Assembly: GCA_025403435.1 (NCBI GenBank)
Contig: CM046341.1
Span: 1,144,802-1,208,801, forward strand
Length of the DNA: 64,000 bases
Source: Artocarpus heterophyllus
Taxonomy: Eukaryota > Streptophyta > Magnoliopsida > Rosales > Moraceae
Direction: 5' to 3'
Made by a program: the position numbers and the translations under genes. Shown piece after piece: positions 43,510-55,600 of this stretch. Every line of letters starts with the position of its first letter. Positions within the stretch are counted from its first letter, which is position 1. The notes under the pieces were generated by a model that searched no databases, had not been told where the DNA came from, and saw nothing but the letters and a program-made list of their open reading frames with translations.

Positions 43510-44240
43510 CTTTAGGTACTTTTCAAATGAGCTTCGGACTCGACCAGTTTGATCCAAATTCTTGAATTGCCATCTTCATGGCCCAACTTCAGACTCGACC
43601 AATTCGATCCGAACTCTTGAATTGCCATTTTCATGGCTCAGCGTCGGACTCGACCAGCTCGATCTGAATTTTTCAAGTGCCATCTTTATGGCTCAACTTC
43701 AGACTCGACCAACTCGATCTAAAATTTTGAAAGTGCCATCTTCATGGCTCAAACTCGACTAGCTCGATCCGAAATTTCTAAGTGCCATCATTCATGGCTG
43801 AACTTCAGACTCGACTAGCTCGATTTGAAATTTTGAAGTGCCATCTTCGTGGCCTAGCTTCGGATCTGACCAACTCGATCCATATGTTTAATCCTGCCAT
43901 TTTCATGGCCTCGACTGTGGATTCGACCAACTCAATCCATACGTTTAGGGCCCGTTTGTTTTGTGATTTGAATCACGGTTGGAATCATTTTGCTACAGTA
44001 TTTTCCCTCACAAAAATTTAAATCTTCATTTAAATACTCTATTCAAATACTCGAACCAAACGGGCTCTTAATCTACCATTCTGATGGCCTCTAACAGTGG
44101 ATCCGACCAGCTCGATCCATATGTTTAATAATCATGCTATCTTTATGGCCACTGATCGCGGGTCCGACCAACTTGATCCGTAAATTCAAGCATGCCATCT
44201 TCATGGTTTCAGATTTGGCAAAATTGATCCCGACTCGTTT
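43510..44240 (+). repeat. ~55-bp minisatellite in the 3' region of the Gypsy element
   Basis: Ten or more imperfect units follow the pattern 'gccatcttcatggc', 'tcagactcgaccaactcgat', 'ccgaaattt'. The array starts soon after the integrase end and is interrupted by a MITE at 43948-44067. Its short open frames are not meaningful. Confidence 0.85.
43948..44067. mobile_element. 120-bp Tourist-like MITE
   Basis: Ends GGGCCCGTTTGTTTTG and CCAAACGGGCTC are near-perfect inverted repeats. The element is flanked by TTA on both sides (43945-43947 and 44068-44070), the 3-bp target typical of PIF/Harbinger (Tourist) MITEs. It lies inside one unit of the minisatellite, so it inserted after the array formed. 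Confidence 0.85.
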
Positions 44241-44703
44241 GACATCTTTTCAGCTCAATCTTGAACTCAACCAACCCGATCATTAGGCCATTTTCAGGGT
44301 TAAGTTTTGGAACCGATAAGTTCAATTAGTACAACCCGTGCTGCCTTAATCATCATTTGGATTCGATAAATTCGATCCAAAGTGTTCTTAACATTCAGCA
44401 AACGGAGTTCATATGGTCAAGGAAATCGACCTATATAATTCGATATCTTGGTCTAAGTTTTTCTTGACTCAAGGCTAGTTCGATCGATAGTTAAAGAATT
44501 ATATCATACATTATTCTTTTTGATTGAATACTTTTCTGTTGGTCTAATTACTTTTCGATTAACAAAGATTAATCGGTGCATATGATATAAAGGTATTGCT
44601 AATCTAATGTTGAATTCGAAGTTGAATTTCAATTTGAACTTCCAATCTGTTAGAATAAAGCGGTCGATACAAACCAAGCAAAAATAACTGTTAAAAAAAA
44701 TCA

Positions 44704-46886
44704 TCCTTCATAAATTTCCTCCATCCGCAGGTTGAGCATTTTCACCTTCAGTTGGCTCGATGGTGTGAGGCTCAGTGGCATCACCAGTTGAAATCGTTGT
44801 AGCTTCAGACTCGGGAGTAGGGGGCTCGACAGGAACATCTTGACTATCGGATTTGCCATGAACATGTGAGTTGTCCGTCGATAGCAGTTCTTGAAGGTCC
44901 TTGATCTCTTCATCGATTGTTTCGACGCTCAGTTTGCCTAACTTGAACTCTAACATGGCCTCGAGTCATGCCTTGAAGGAAGAAGTGCCATGGACCTCCA
45001 GTACCTGCTCCTTGATGTCTTTGATATCTTGTCTCTTGCAGTCAAAGTATTCTTCAAGTCATTAACTTTTTCTTCGAAAAGACAAAGGCTACTTGACAAG
45101 TTTAATACATTGTCGTTCGATCTGTTCAATGCATCAGCCATGTCATTAAGCTCCTTCTGTTTGTTTTCCCCATCAGCTTTCATTTTCGTCAGCTCTTCTT
45201 CAAGCTTTTTACATCTCAGCACTTCTTGCTCGTATTTGTGAGCAGCCTTGTTTGCGAACAGATTGTGAAGCAGAAGACCCTGCATAATAGAATATCAGTA
45301 GGTGCGATGCTATCGAAGCCAAAAGGATTAATGTGCTTGAGATTTACCTGTCCCACTACCGCGGCCGACCCGTTGAAGAGCCAAGCGAAGGGTTTCCCAC
45401 CAAGAAGCTCCTCATCTTTATCGAAGCAAAAGTTAATGGCCACTCTTGTTGCCGCCTCCTTGTCTTGCATGATGCTCACATCTATTGGGACGTCAAGGGT
45501 CTTCTTGGCAACTCCCTGTTCCGCGTCCCTTGTTGAAGTTGAAGTTCCAGCGCCCTTCCTTTTCTTGGACGGTGGGGGCTGTATATTGAAAGGGGGAGGT
45601 GGAGGAAGATCTGATGTGGTTGGAGGAGTAACTTCTTGTATTGATGGTTCATTGGTTTCACTCCTCTTTTTCTTCTTTGCCGCTTTGTCCGCATGCCTCT
45701 TCCTTCGCATCTCTTCTACTGAGGGTAATGTTACCTTCATGGTTGACAATGCGGCTACTGCGAGATGAATGTCTTCGTCAGATAGTGGTGTAATATACTT
45801 TGATGGGCTGTATAGCCACTGAAGTGTACCGCGACATACGAAGGCCCAATCGACTCGTTTCAGAAATCAAGTAGGAATACCTGTGGGGATTTCTTTAAAT
45901 CGCTTTCAAATTGAAGACCTCCAAAGTCGATCAGGTTGTGAGATCTCTGCCCAAGTCCTCCCTCTTAGTGCCAGTAGTGCATCCAACCTCGCTTGGAACC
46001 TTTCGCCGATTGGAGCAGAATGATTCAATTCGAAATCTACAAGAAAAGAATTACTTGTGATTAGATGGAATTATTGTTCGAAGTATGAAAAACAATGATG
46101 CTTACCAATATGACCGAAAGCAAATGGAAAGGGCAATCGAGTAGTTAGTTCCAAGGAGTCACGGTTAATTGACATAAAAAAGTATCGCTCCTCTTAATGC
46201 CTATCCGCGTTTACAAACTCTGTTATGAGCTGCTTCGACTGCCTATATACAAAGTAAAAACGCCCCAAGTTTTTGCGGTTCGGCTTGAGGTAATAGCACC
46301 TGAGGAAGTTGAATATATCGAAATCGATTCCAGCTTCATCTATTAGGACCATAAGGGCAATAAGTAGTCGAGTTTCGTTTGGCATGAGTTGAGTCAAGGA
46401 AATGTAGAAGTGGCTGATGATCTCAATCATGAACTCCGGGATCAGCAGTCAAAGATCGAGTTCGAACCATTTTATGTACACACAAAACCAGTTGTCGTTT
46501 TGTGTATCCGTACGCTCCTCCAGATAAGGCAATCGTATTTCAACCAAGGTTGGTATTCCATATTTCGATTTTACAGTCAATAAGTCCCCCTCTGTCAGAG
46601 TAGACTCTGGATTCTTAGTGAAAAATAAGACCCCTTTAGTCAGAGAAATGTATTTCCTCCTTTCGAGCGATTCGACGTCATCGATTGTCTTCGAGGGTCC
46701 TGTAGGTCTGTTTCGTTCTTCACCTTGGTTTGTTGTTTCGGAACTAGACCCGGCTCTGTTAAATCTTGTACTCGATTCGATCATTGATTGTTGGTGGATC
46801 ATTTCGTTGACTTCCCTTTCGTCACTACTCGACCAAGGGTCCTCGTCGTTGCTAGAGCTCGAATCTATGACGATGGCCTTCGACAT
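44704..46886 (-). pseudogene. Antisense extra ORF of the Gypsy element (Transposase_28-like), broken
   Basis: On the minus strand, pieces in order are MSKAIVIDSSSSNDEDPWSS (from 46886), a conserved domain (LTEGDLLTVKSKYGIPTLVE; LTQLMPNETRLLIALMVLID with FDIFNFLRCYYL), a Pro/Lys-rich linker (45482-45749) and a coiled-coil tail (RCKKLEEELTKMKADGENKQ). The domain resembles PF04195, 'putative gypsy type transposon', and this location and orientation are known for Tat-like elements. The pieces sit in different frames, so it is dead or needs splicing. A TATA-like TATATAA near 51225-51232 on the same strand may have been its promoter before the 4-kb LTR separated them. Confidence 0.75.
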
Positions 46887-46909
46887 TTTTATAGAAACAA
46901 GATTGTTCA

Positions 46910-49900
46910 TGTAACACCCGAGATTTTTAGTGCATTAAAAATGCATTAAATTAAAGATTATGTTAAGACAAAGTACAATTAAAGGAAAATACTGTATAAT
47001 ACGATGGAAAATTATACAGTGTTAGAGCAATGCAGTATAAGAATTGAATTGTGTGGACCACAATTTTATCTTATACTTTTTATAAAAGAAAAGAAAAGAA
47101 AAAAGAAAGAAAAATCAGAAATTCAAAGCAAAATTCGAGACTTTCTCTCTCCTCTTTCTCTCTCTCTCCTCAAATCTCGTTTGAGATTCCGGCGTTATTT
47201 TTCGACACCTCCCATACCAGTGGGAAGCTCTCGTTGAGCTGAGTCCAACGAGGTGTCGTGCCACCCAAAACACCACCGGAGGAGGGCCCACGCGCCGCCC
47301 AAAGTGGCGGCGAAACCCATTTTTTCCCGACGTCGTTTCTCGGCCGTCCGACCACCAATCGACGTGATTTTGGTGTCTATGGACTCAGTGTGAGGAGAGG
47401 AACAAGATGGTACCAATTTTCTAGCTCAATTTTGGCTGGAAAGGCTTCGCCGGAGCTGCCCCGTCGCCGCCGTGGAGCCGCCGTCGCAGCCGTCGTGCCT
47501 GGTGGCGGTGTGGCACACCGCCGGTGCCAAAATGATCAGAGGGCGACGGCGAGCAAGACCCCTCGGTCAATTGCTCCGTTCCGCCGCCCCTCGCCGGAGA
47601 ACGAAGGCACCCGCCACCGTCGACGTGGGTGAGTTTGGGTTGGCCATTTTAGGCCGTTTTGTGCCAAATTGAAGGCACAAACACCTTCAGAGGGCCGAGA
47701 GGAAGAAATTCGGTACCTCAATTGCACGAAATGATGGCCGGAGGACGGAGAACGGCATCTCCGTCATGCACCGCCGTGGAGCTAGGTGGAGCCACCGTTC
47801 CACGGGGTGTTGAGCTGCCCGACCATAGGGGAAATACTCAGAGGGTCACGGGGAAGAAAACGCCCAAGTCAATTTTGGGCTACCGTCGCCGGAGGACCGA
47901 GATCGGAGCCGCCGGTGTTAGCCGAGAAATCCATCCTCGATTGGAGCAGATGGAGGCCGAATTGGGTGAAATTAACCCCACCAATCGACTCAGGAGGGTC
48001 GAATTAGGGGGGGTAGGCTCGAGCTCAGCCCTCAACGGAGCCAACCGCCGCCGGTCAACGGCGGTCAACGGCCGGTCAAAGGGCAAAATGGGATTTTGAG
48101 ATCCGGACCTCCGATCGAAGATCCGAGACCGCCTCCCGACTCGTTTCGACGCTCTGAACGCAATGGTGACCTCCGTTCGAGCTAATTCCACTCCGATAAA
48201 AATCATCCGGTACCGACTGCACGCGGATCGAGGCGATTCAAACAGCAGTATCGGAGTCCAGAATGACGTTTTCAAGAATGAATGATCTCCAGGAAGCATT
48301 CTTAGCCATTCATGGTCGCTCGAGGAGCACTGCAGAGGATGCTTCATATACTGTAGATGCAGCGAGATACAACTGGATCTACTTAGCTTGGAGTTCAAGT
48401 AAGTAAGAATCTCGCATACAGTATAAACTGTTTTAGATGCTTTCATAGAAATTTATGAAATGCATGATCAGTGATTGTTACACTGTTTTATGTAAGAATA
48501 GGTTTTATAACGTTATAAGGTGACGAAAAAACCCGTTAAGGGTAAAATCGTCATTTTTAAGGAAACGGCTAGAACGGAGTCGAACACTCCGATTTAGCAT
48601 AATGTTATTAGATGGAAAATGTTCCGTAATACGTTAAGTAACGTAACGGTGATATGAGATCAGAGATTTCATAAGAGATGTTTTAAGTGAACGAGAGGTA
48701 ACCGATGGGTTACAAAGTTAAAAGAAAATGTAACCCCGGTGGGTTACAAGGCTAATTGAAGGAAATGTAAACTGACAGTTTATAAGGTTGAGTAAGAGAA
48801 TGGTAGACCGATAGTATACCAAGTTATGAATAAGGAAAGAATGATTAATGTTTACGTTTTATTATCAATCGAGTGGATTGATAATAAAGAAAGTTAATTA
48901 ATGAGTCGGCTGTCGTTTGATCAGGACACAGAGGCCGACTAATGGAAGGAAAAGGAACGGAATAGAGAACGCTAGAGCATAGTTTGGGTAAGTTTCAAAC
49001 CTCACCTACAGCATGAAGTAAATGATTTTTAAATGCTTATTTATATGTTTGCAAATGTGTTTGCAATTGTTAAGTAAGTTGTTTTTAAAGTATGTTTGCA
49101 TTTATTATGCAAGAAGTTTTAAAGTTCAAGAAAAAGATTTGCAATGAATTTGCAATCGTTATGTTAAAGGTTTATTTGCATATTGATATGCATAACGTTA
49201 TTTAAAAGTTTAAGTTATGATTTTCAAAGTATTGAAAGTATGTTTTGCATTATGACAATGCATAATGTTTTATAGTTTAAGTTAAAGGTTTAATGATGCA
49301 TTTGCTATGCAATAAGTTGCATTTGATGTGCAATAAATTTAAGAATAAAAGTTATAGTTTGCAAAATGTGTTTGCATTTTATGATGTATTTATTAAGCAA
49401 TATGTTGCATTTGTTATGCAATGAGTGTTTGAATGCAAATTATGATTAGTAAAATATGTTTGCATTTTATGTTGCATTTATTATGCAATATGTTGCATCT
49501 GTTATGCAATAAATTTTATAATACAAGCTATGAATTGCAAGTGTATTGCATATGATGTGATTGCATTTGAAATGCTCACTAAAGTTAATAAGAAGGTAAC
49601 GTAAAGATAAAAAGAAAGTGTCGTACCAGCCTCTTTGTTATGAGGTAATGAAAGTGAAATTAAAGTGTGACCTCCTAAAGGTGAGGTACAAGACCTCAAT
49701 GTTTGATGGTCTCAAGTCTTCCACAAGGGAAGCATCATGTATATGATCTCATGATTAATGAGTTGGTACGAACACTAAAGTAAAGTAAGGAAAATGAAGG
49801 TTACAAGATAAAGAAAGTTAAGGAATAAGAATAAAGATTGAGAAAGACATGAATATTTAAGTTTATATAATGTTCATAATATGCTCATAATTGAAGTTAA

Positions 49901-50898
49901 TAATTGAGCATAAATGAAGTCATGCATTCTAATGTTGCTTGAATGCCTTTCATGAAATGTTTATATGCTATGTTATGGAAAACATTCAGAGAAATGTTTT
50001 ATGACAAGTGTTTATGAAAAACATTTTCATGTTTTCAAGAGACGGTTTATGAACGACGTTTTAAGAAAAACGTTCAAGAAATGTTTTAAGAGAAAGGTTT
50101 TACATTAAATGTTTATGAAAAACATTTCATGTTTGCAAGAAAAGGTTTACGAATGACGTTTTAAGAAAAACGTTGAAGAAATGTTTTATGAAAAACGTTT
50201 TCAGAAATGTTCTATGAAAGACGTTTATGAAGAACGTTTTTAGAAATGTTTAAGGAAAACGTTTATGGAAAATATTTCATAAATGTTTATGGAAAACGTT
50301 CATGAAGAACGTTTCAAGAGAAAAGTTTTCATGAGAAAAGTTTTAAAGCATGTTTAAATGCTTTGTGAGATTATGTTTGAACTTGCTGAGCGAAAGCTCA
50401 TTAAAAGTTTTTCATGCTGTAGGTAATTTATGGGTGACCAATAGGACCCGATAGAAGAGCTGGGTGCTGCGGAGGACAGATGCGAAGATTTGGGTATGGA
50501 TACCATCACTGTTTGCTTCCGCTATGCAAAGAAAATGTTTTCCATTGTTTAATGTTGTGTTTTCGAAGTTTAAAGAAAACCAGAGTTTTAAGAATTGTAT
50601 TCAAAGTTTTAAGATACAGTTTATGAACTGTTTTATGTAATTATAAAGTAAAGTTTTAAACTATGATTTAATAAATGTTTCTTATTAAGTTTTAAGAAAC
50701 GTTTTGAAACGATTTTAAGGGCAAGTGTTGAGCGATGTCTCAACTTGAATGCGACAGAGGTCGCATCAGTATTAAAGAACGTTTAAGGAAAGAAAAAAAA
50801 ATTTATTACAGTATTTTCTTACCAAGTAAGTAAGATTACTGTTTACCAAACGATGTTTATGAAAGTAAAGTGACTGCCCGAAAAGGCGGGTCGTCACA
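46910..50898 (+). mobile_element. Nested ~4.0 kb solo LTR (Tekay/Del-like)
   Basis: It starts TGTAACACCCGAG and ends GGGTCGTCACA, both characteristic of large plant Gypsy chromovirus LTRs. It is flanked by the perfect duplication GTTCA (46905-46909 and 50899-50903). There is only one copy and no gag-pol, hence a solo LTR of 3989 bp. Inside are a GC-rich block (about 47170-48250) with chance open frames, a 'gcatttattatgcaat' repeat zone (about 49020-49560) and an 'aaaacgttt' repeat zone (about 49975-50350). It inserted into the older Gypsy element, at the 5' side of its antisense ORF. Confidence 0.88.
49020..50350. repeat. Low-order tandem repeats within the nested LTR
   Basis: First zone: repeated 'tttgcattt', 'tatgcaata' and 'gtttgca' motifs. 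Second zone (about 49975-50345): repeated 'atgttttaagaaaaacgttt' and 'tttatgaaaaacattt' motifs with spacing of about 25-40 bases. These are internal to the LTR and not coding. Confidence 0.75.
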
Positions 50899-51542
50899 GT
50901 TCAAGGAAAAGTAGGGTTTTAAAGATCAACAAGGTCGAAAATCTTAAAACTTGGGAAGGCTTCAACTGTTCTTGAGCATTCTAGGGTCGTGACAGCCAAA
51001 CAAGTCAAGTAGTCACTGATTTTCTTGGGAAACAAAGCGTGTTTGATATCAAAATGTTCAAAATTGGAAGAAAAACAAGATTACCGAAGGAAAATCATAA
51101 GAAAATTAGAAGAAGAAAAGGAAATCTTGCCTAAAAATCCTGCAGAAACTAAGAGAAATTGGAGGAAAATCACCTTGGGTTCGAAGAGACAGATGAAATG
51201 AAAGAGGGGAGAGAAAAGCGTTGAAGTTATATACCACCCAAGGGTAACAGATCGATGGCTGGAATCGATTCAGAGCCATCTGAAGCAAGGGCTAGGGTCA
51301 TGTGTCTTTTCAAGTTCCTGCTCAAACTGAGGCAGTAACCTTTCGAATCAGACTCATGCGTCAGCATTGCAGTAATTTTTAGGAGCTGCCAATTGGCTGG
51401 TGACACGTGTTGTAGGTAATTAATTACCACGATTTCCAAGAGGAAGATAATGATTCAGTTACGGATGCAGGATGTCAGTCAGTCGCGTTCTGTCTAGTTT
51501 GGGCCTGATCTTCATTCACTCCTGTAGTCCATTACATCGACT

Positions 51543-51555
51543 AAGGAGTGGGGGG
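51543..51555 (+). other. Polypurine tract of the Gypsy element
   Basis: AAGGAGTGGGGGG just before the 3' LTR (51561) is the expected plus-strand priming site. Confidence 0.75.
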
Positions 51556-51560
51556 CTATC

Positions 51561-52283
51561 TGTTGGGGTGCAATTTAGCAAGGCCCAAATTATTAGCAGA
51601 CCCGTGTGGCGCAATGATGATACAAGTCGGATAGGTCAAGTAAAATCTACTAAGTGAAGCCCAATCGAATTGAATGTTTGCATTGTTCGTTTGCTTCGAT
51701 TGTATTGCGTGATTTGCGTCGTTTCTCTGGTTGAAGACAATTCGCACTCGCTCTCATGTATTTGTTCGACTGGTTCGATCGTCTCGAGCTGACAGTTAAC
51801 TGCACGAACGGGTGATTGTAGCAAGTTTAGTCATGGACCGAAATGCGGAGGAGGCGTGATTCTTTCAGCCTATCACCGATCAACACGTGTCCCACTATTG
51901 CAGTTATTTATGATGCTCTATCCCACTCTGCAAACAGTTGAGAGCCACTATCCTTTCTCATCTTCTATATAAGAGGGAGACTACTTTGATGTACGGGACA
52001 CAAAAATATAGATACTGAAACCCTGCCAAGTTACTTTCATCATTTTCTTGTAATCTGCATTCAAGAACTCCATAGTGAATTACAGTGGACGTAGCTCTTC
52101 ATTAACAGAGTGAACCACTATAAATCCTATGTCATTTTTACTTCACTTTTACTTTGTTTATTTCATTTTAATCTAGTAAACAAATTCGAGTTTGTAGATC
52201 CATTTAGCGGTGATTTGAGGGCCCAAGTTCTTAAATAACCAAATCTAGAATTTTAATATTTGATTGTAAATTCACCGTCTACC
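51561..52283 (+). repeat. 3' LTR of the Gypsy element (723 bp)
   Basis: It begins TGTTGGGGTGCAATTTAGC and ends near CACCGTCTACC, where the 5' LTR has CACCGTCTACA. It carries the same TATA region (tctatataagagg near 51965) and the same 'aacagagtgaaccactata' motif as the 5' LTR. Confidence 0.9.
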
Positions 52284-52684
52284 GTTGTAGCTTAGGAGAA
52301 TTTTTATAATTAATCTTAAACTTTTTTTAAGTGTAATATATATATATATATATAAACACAACTTATAAAACCGTGGCATTACATGTAATTTTCTTAAATA
52401 TTTAAAAATAAAATCAAAATATGCTCACCAAATACGTGATGAGAATTGGACTTTAGAGCCCACGTGGAGAAAACGGGCCACAGATGAAAACCCAGATAAC
52501 AATGCGAGAGCGGATCAAGGCCCGAATAGGAGACAAGCGAGAAACTCAGAGAGAGAACAAAAAATGAGAGAGACAGAGAGGGAGAATCAGAGAGAGCCGG
52601 CAAGAACTGGAATTTGAACCGTTGAAGGTATAGAGCGAGCGAGAGAGGGAGAAAGAGAGAGAAAAGAGAAAAGAGAAAAAAGAA
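52284..52684. other. Flank of the Gypsy element and CHR18 upstream region
   Basis: Begins with AT-rich sequence and an (AT)n run (about 52338-52354), then a purine-rich leader (gagagagaacaaaaaatgag, agagagggagaatcag) that is probably the 5' UTR of the helicase gene. No TATA box was assigned. Confidence 0.5.
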
Positions 52685-55600
52685 ATGGAAATGAGTGATG
52701 ACGACGACTGGGAGTTGAGCATAGAGCAAATCGAGTCGCTCGAAAGAGACGCTTTTCAGAAGATCGCTCAACAACGCCTTCTCCACTCTTCTTCTTCTTC
52801 TTCTTCTTCTTCCACTTTCACCAATAACAAGGTCAATACTCACCCATCCATTCTTTTCTTATTATTTCTCACAAAGAACCAACCTTTTTTCTATTTTTAT
52901 TATTTGAATTTGTGGGCTCTAAAGGGTTCCAAGACTTACACCAAGAATCTTTTTTTTTTTTTTTCCAATTTCATTAGGGTTCCTGCTTCTTTTCTCTTTC
53001 TTTTTCTTGGGTAATTTATATCTTGCATATTTTTCATCATTTTGTCCTTTTCTTCTTGTTCAGTTTACTCGACCACCTTAATTTCCAGTTTTTACTCGGT
53101 CATCTTCTTTCTACATAAATTCGTTTCCTTTTCTTATCCCATAAAGTTTTGACCTTTTTTTTATTTAAAAAAAAGTTGTAGGAGAATGTTTATTACTATA
53201 TATATATATATATTTATATTCGAAGGGAGTTTTGGTGAAAAATTAAGGAGCTCCTTTAATTTAATTTGTGAAAATTCAATAAAAAAACCCTTCATAGAAG
53301 TAGATTGTTGTTGCTTTATTACTTAATTGAGGGTGATTTCATCAACCCATTTTCTTTTTCTAACAATGCAGGTTGAGGCTTTGTGTAGTGGCTCCAGAGT
53401 CTTGCCTGCATCGCTCCCAGTCCCATCCAGACCAAATACTGGTTAATTTCTTCCCCTTTTTCTAACTTCCCTTTTACTCTAGAATTTTTAATTTCATTTT
53501 AATTATTCTTTTCTTTTTTGAGTTTGTTCTTTGCATACACTTGGACCTCTTTTAAGCTTTTTCATGTTGATAACTAAACTACTAACAAACTCATTTCTGT
53601 TATATCAAGTAACTTATTTTTGTACGTCTTATTGCCCTTCTATGAAAGAAGATGAACACTCAAAAGGGTTACCAAAGGTTCGTGTCAAATTCTTTCTTCA
53701 TTCTAGTGGCAACATTGGGGCACAATTTTCATATGATCAGGTAAATCTTGTATTTTTATAAATTAAGTTTTCTATTTGTTAGCTAAAAGTTAATGAATAA
53801 TTTACCTTGTAAACAGCTTTGACTCTTATTTTTGATTGGTTATGGATTGCGCTTTACTTTAACTTTGCGTCAGGTAGTGGTGGCTGCTGTTCGTAAGATC
53901 CCCAAAGCGACTTGGAGTGCAAAAGAAAGGTTCTGCTTTGTGCTTTTTGTTTTAGTCATATCTTGTTCACATTTTGGTCAGATGGCTGTGTTTTCAACTA
54001 TTTTTGAAATGTAGCCTTAACGAGATGTATCAGTGTTGAAATTTCAGGCTATGGATTTTCCCTCCATGTTCTTTATTGTCAGCAGAAAAGGGTCTTCGTG
54101 AAATATCGGGCGTTAATGTGGAGGTTTATAACTTGTCCTTTTTACACGCTTAAAAAGCAAGGATTTTCTCGAGTTCCTTTATTGTTTAGGCTCTTTCTTG
54201 TGACTTGTAATTTTTATAGGTGGTTAGACGATCTACATGTACATTCCAAGTTTCTAAAATTGGGTTTTCATCAATATGTTTTTGCTTTGCTATGATATAT
54301 ACAGTTAGAGAACTTAGACCCCTTGGTGCGCCGTGCTATTGCTGCAGCTTCTGCTGTTCCAGATCTTCGAGGTAAGTTCTGTCTTTTTTTTTTCCTCTCT
54401 AATTATTAATTACACTCTTAGAGGATATGGTCGGGTTCTACGTTTTCTTTTCTTTCTTTTTTTCCTTTTTTTTTTTTGGTGGAGGGCTTAATGTCTGTTT
54501 ATTGTTTGATTGTTAATATTGGAGGGAAGAAAACAAATATTATATTTGGATAAACGTAAAGGCAAAGCTTGTTTTCAGTGGTATAAAATGAATATGAACA
54601 GAAAGCTTGTAAAGAAATAAATAACTATACTTGTGGTCTTGATCATGGCTATCCTGTATGCTCTTCTGGAATGATGGGTTCTATGCCTCTCTGAAACGTG
54701 TGTGCATGTGTGCCTGTGTTTATATACATTTGTATGTGTGTGTGTATTTCCTAACTCTTTGTGAAAGTAGATTTCTTATTTTTTTTTTTTTGGTGATTTA
54801 GACCGATACGACAGGATGCCTGCCACTATTGAATCAAAGCTCTTGCCATTTCAGAGAGAAGGTGTTAGGTAATACACTAGCAATCAAGATCTTTTGTTAA
54901 TTTCCACTGTTATGAGTGACATGAAGACAGAACTTTATTTTTGTTAAGATGTTAGTTAATCTTTATCCGTAATGTTACAATTTTTATTTTTGCTTTGAAT
55001 AAACCGATAAAAGGTAAAGAATTTGTTTCTGTGTCTTATTCTTTTCAGGTTTATATTGCAGCACGGAGGGCGTGTTCTCCTTGCAGATGAGATGGGACTG
55101 GGAAAGACTTTACAGGCAAGTAATTTTTTACACAAATTCCTTGTACCTACCTCCAATAAATCAAAACTGTATTATGTGATTCTCAGCCTAAAGGATTTCC
55201 TCTAATCTTTCTTGCTAAAGATACTAGATAATCTTAGAATCAAAAGAGCAAATTAACTTGATCCAAAACAAATTTGTAAACTTATGGTAATTAAACTATC
55301 CAACAAGATATTATAGTCCCGATCTTTGGTTGCAGCTGTTTCATATGGCTAGGGTTTTTTATTTCCATTTTTTCGTGAATTGTTTATTCTGGTTTAATTG
55401 TCTTTATTTGCCTTGGTCTAGCAGTTGTCAACCTAGTCGGAATGTGCCGTTCCTTTGACGCTATTGCTCTTCGTTTCAGCTCAAAAAAACGCGCGCGCGC
55501 TCACACACACGATAGGCTAATAGATAGCGTAATTAAGCAGCATTTTATATTGTATTGTCTTGTATTTTGTAGGCAATTGCTGTAGCCTCATGCATTCGTG

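Larger units (their letters stand above)
36908..52283 (+). mobile_element. Degenerate Ty3/Gypsy retrotransposon, Tat-type, with nested insertions
   Basis: Two related LTRs (36908-37626 and 51561-52283) bound gag, protease, reverse transcriptase, RNase H, a second RNase H-like domain and integrase in Gypsy order, followed by a long 3' region with an antisense ORF. That ORF and the additional RNase H are known traits of Tat-lineage elements. Reading frames carry many stops and shifts, and the LTRs differ at about one position in five over the first 130 bases (counted by eye), so the copy is old and dead. Without the nested 4-kb LTR (46910-50898) and a MITE (43948-44067) it would be about 11.3 kb. 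No matching target duplication was found (ATATA on the left, GTTGT on the right). Confidence 0.92.

Noticed and set aside
45226..45768. 180-aa plus-strand open frame
   Set aside because: It lies opposite the antisense ORF of the Gypsy element, whose minus-strand reading has the expected composition and continues into flanking pieces.
47258..48446. Several GC-rich open frames on both strands
   Set aside because: They fall inside the 4-kb solo LTR, overlap each other in different frames and show Arg/Pro/Gly-rich composition typical of chance frames in GC-rich DNA.
55489..55511. Alternating purine-pyrimidine run (CG then CA repeats) in a CHR18 intron, a possible Z-DNA former
   Set aside because: Short, intronic and without supporting context; probably an ordinary microsatellite.
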